A DNA stretch of 5,060 nt. Origin: an uncultured Micavibrio sp. Lineage in GTDB: Bacteria; Pseudomonadota; Alphaproteobacteria; Micavibrionales; UBA1664. A model generated the notes under the pieces. The model was given only the letters and a program-made list of their open reading frames with translations, had not been told where the DNA came from and ran no database searches. The stretch spans positions 1 to 5,060 of the forward strand of contig CALBME010000017.1 in the NCBI GenBank assembly GCA_937896295.1, in the 5' to 3' direction. Below, one piece after another: positions 4,620 to 5,060 of the stretch. How positions within the stretch are numbered: the stretch's first letter is position 1; every line of letters starts with the position of its first letter. Position numbers and translations under genes: made by a program.

Positions 4620-5033
4620 ATGATGCAGCCGAAAAAAACCAAGTACCGGAAAGCCCACAAGGGCCGTATCCGTGGCGTCGCCAAGGGCGGCACTGATCTG
4701 AACTTCGGTTCGATCGGTCTCAAGGCTCTTGAGCCCGAGCGCATCACCGCGCGTCAGATCGAAGCGGCCCGCCGCGCGATCTCGCGTCACATGAAGCGCC
4801 AGGGCCAGCTCTGGATCCGCGTATTCCCGGACGTGCCGGTTTCGAAAAAGCCGCTCGAAGTGCGTATGGGTTCCGGTAAAGGTTCGCCCGAATACTGGGT
4901 CTGCCGCGTCAAGCCGGGCCGTATCATGTTCGAACTGGATGGCATTCCCGCCCAGCTCGCCAAGGAAGCCCTGCAGCTGGCCGCCGCAAAACTGCCGCTG
5001 AAGACAAAAATCATCGCTCGCGTGGGCGAGTAA
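4620..5033 (+). CDS. rplP: 50S ribosomal protein L16
   Basis: L16 organises the A-site tRNA corridor of the 50S subunit and joins late in assembly. The 137-residue length matches the family (E. coli 136). Clear signatures are QPKKTKYRKAHKGRIRG at residues 3-19, TARQIEAARRAISRHMKRQG at 43-62, WIRVFPDVPVSKKPLEVRMG at 65-84, and GSGKGSPEYWV. Arg82 in VRMGSGKG aligns with E. coli Arg81, which the oxygenase YcfD hydroxylates there; whether that happens here is unknown. The gene begins with two ATG codons. The first fits, because L16 proteins usually begin MLQPK, so the second Met stands in for Leu2. It lies 31 bases after rpsC and ends in two stops, TAATAG at 5031-5036. Confidence 0.99.
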   Translation: MMQPKKTKYRKAHKGRIRGVAKGGTDLNFGSIGLKALEPERITARQIEAARRAISRHMKRQGQLWIRVFPDVPVSKKPLEVRMGSGKGSPEYWVCRVKPGRIMFELDGIPAQLAKEALQLAAAKLPLKTKIIARVGE

Positions 5034-5034
5034 T

Positions 5035-5040
5035 AGAGGA
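5035..5040 (+). promoter_or_regulatory. Ribosome binding site of rpmC
   Basis: AGAGGA follows the tandem rplP stops and ends 10 bases before the ATG at 5051. It lacks the AAGGA core used before the other genes in the window and looks weaker. Confidence 0.55.
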
Positions 5041-5050
5041 CCAGAAGACA

Positions 5051-5060
5051 ATGAAAGCTG
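5051..5060 (+). CDS. rpmC: 50S ribosomal protein L29, first codons (partial)
   Basis: Only ATG AAA GCT and one further base are present before the window ends. Met-Lys-Ala is a very common beginning of bacterial L29, and rpmC is the expected gene after rplP in the S10 operon. The call therefore rests mainly on position, plus a plausible ribosome binding site 10 bases upstream. L29 lies near L23 at the exit tunnel mouth. Nothing about the completeness of the gene can be seen. Confidence 0.75.

Noticed and set aside
1..5060. Possible mobile element, CRISPR array, tRNA, riboswitch or novel gene system.
   Set aside because: The window is filled end to end by a standard ribosomal protein operon with gaps of at most 44 bases, and no repeats or structured spacers of that kind are visible.

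Overview
The window is a stretch of bacterial chromosome holding the first part of the S10 ribosomal protein operon, entirely on the + strand. In order it carries the 3' end of tuf (EF-Tu), then rpsJ (S10), rplC (L3), rplD (L4), rplW (L23), rplB (L2), rpsS (S19), rplV (L22), rpsC (S3), rplP (L16), and the first ten bases of rpmC (L29). This is the textbook bacterial order with nothing inserted, lost or broken. Almost every base is coding. The longest gap is 44 bases (rpsJ to rplC) and the shortest is 2 bases (rplV to rpsC).

The protein sequences point to an alphaproteobacterium. S10 ends in the MKLDLAAGVDVEIKL form, L3 has the GSTGNRQDPG loop, and S19 has the WKGPFV start and the ILPHFVGLTFGVHNG core. 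The direct tuf-rpsJ junction is also common in that class. I cannot place it to order or genus from these bases. Third codon positions are rich in G and C, as expected for highly expressed genes in a moderately GC-rich genome.

The genes work together. EF-Tu delivers aminoacyl-tRNA. S10, S19 and S3 are head proteins of the 30S subunit. L2, L3, L4, L16, L22, L23 and L29 build the peptidyl transferase surroundings, the tRNA corridor and the polypeptide exit tunnel of the 50S subunit. The layout implies one polycistronic message with translational coupling: every gene has an AAGGA-type ribosome binding site, and in five junctions that site overlaps the previous stop codon as TAAGGA. I see no promoter, terminator or S10-type leader inside the window. 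tuf and rpsJ are only 14 bases apart, so the classical leader through which L4 controls this operon in Escherichia coli has no room at its usual place.

The mildly unusual points are low-complexity C-terminal tails on L3, S19, L22 and S3, a Lys-rich N-terminal extension on L23, a doubled TAAGGA before rplP, and exclusive use of TAA as first stop codon. I found no sign of a novel system, mobile element, CRISPR array or RNA gene.
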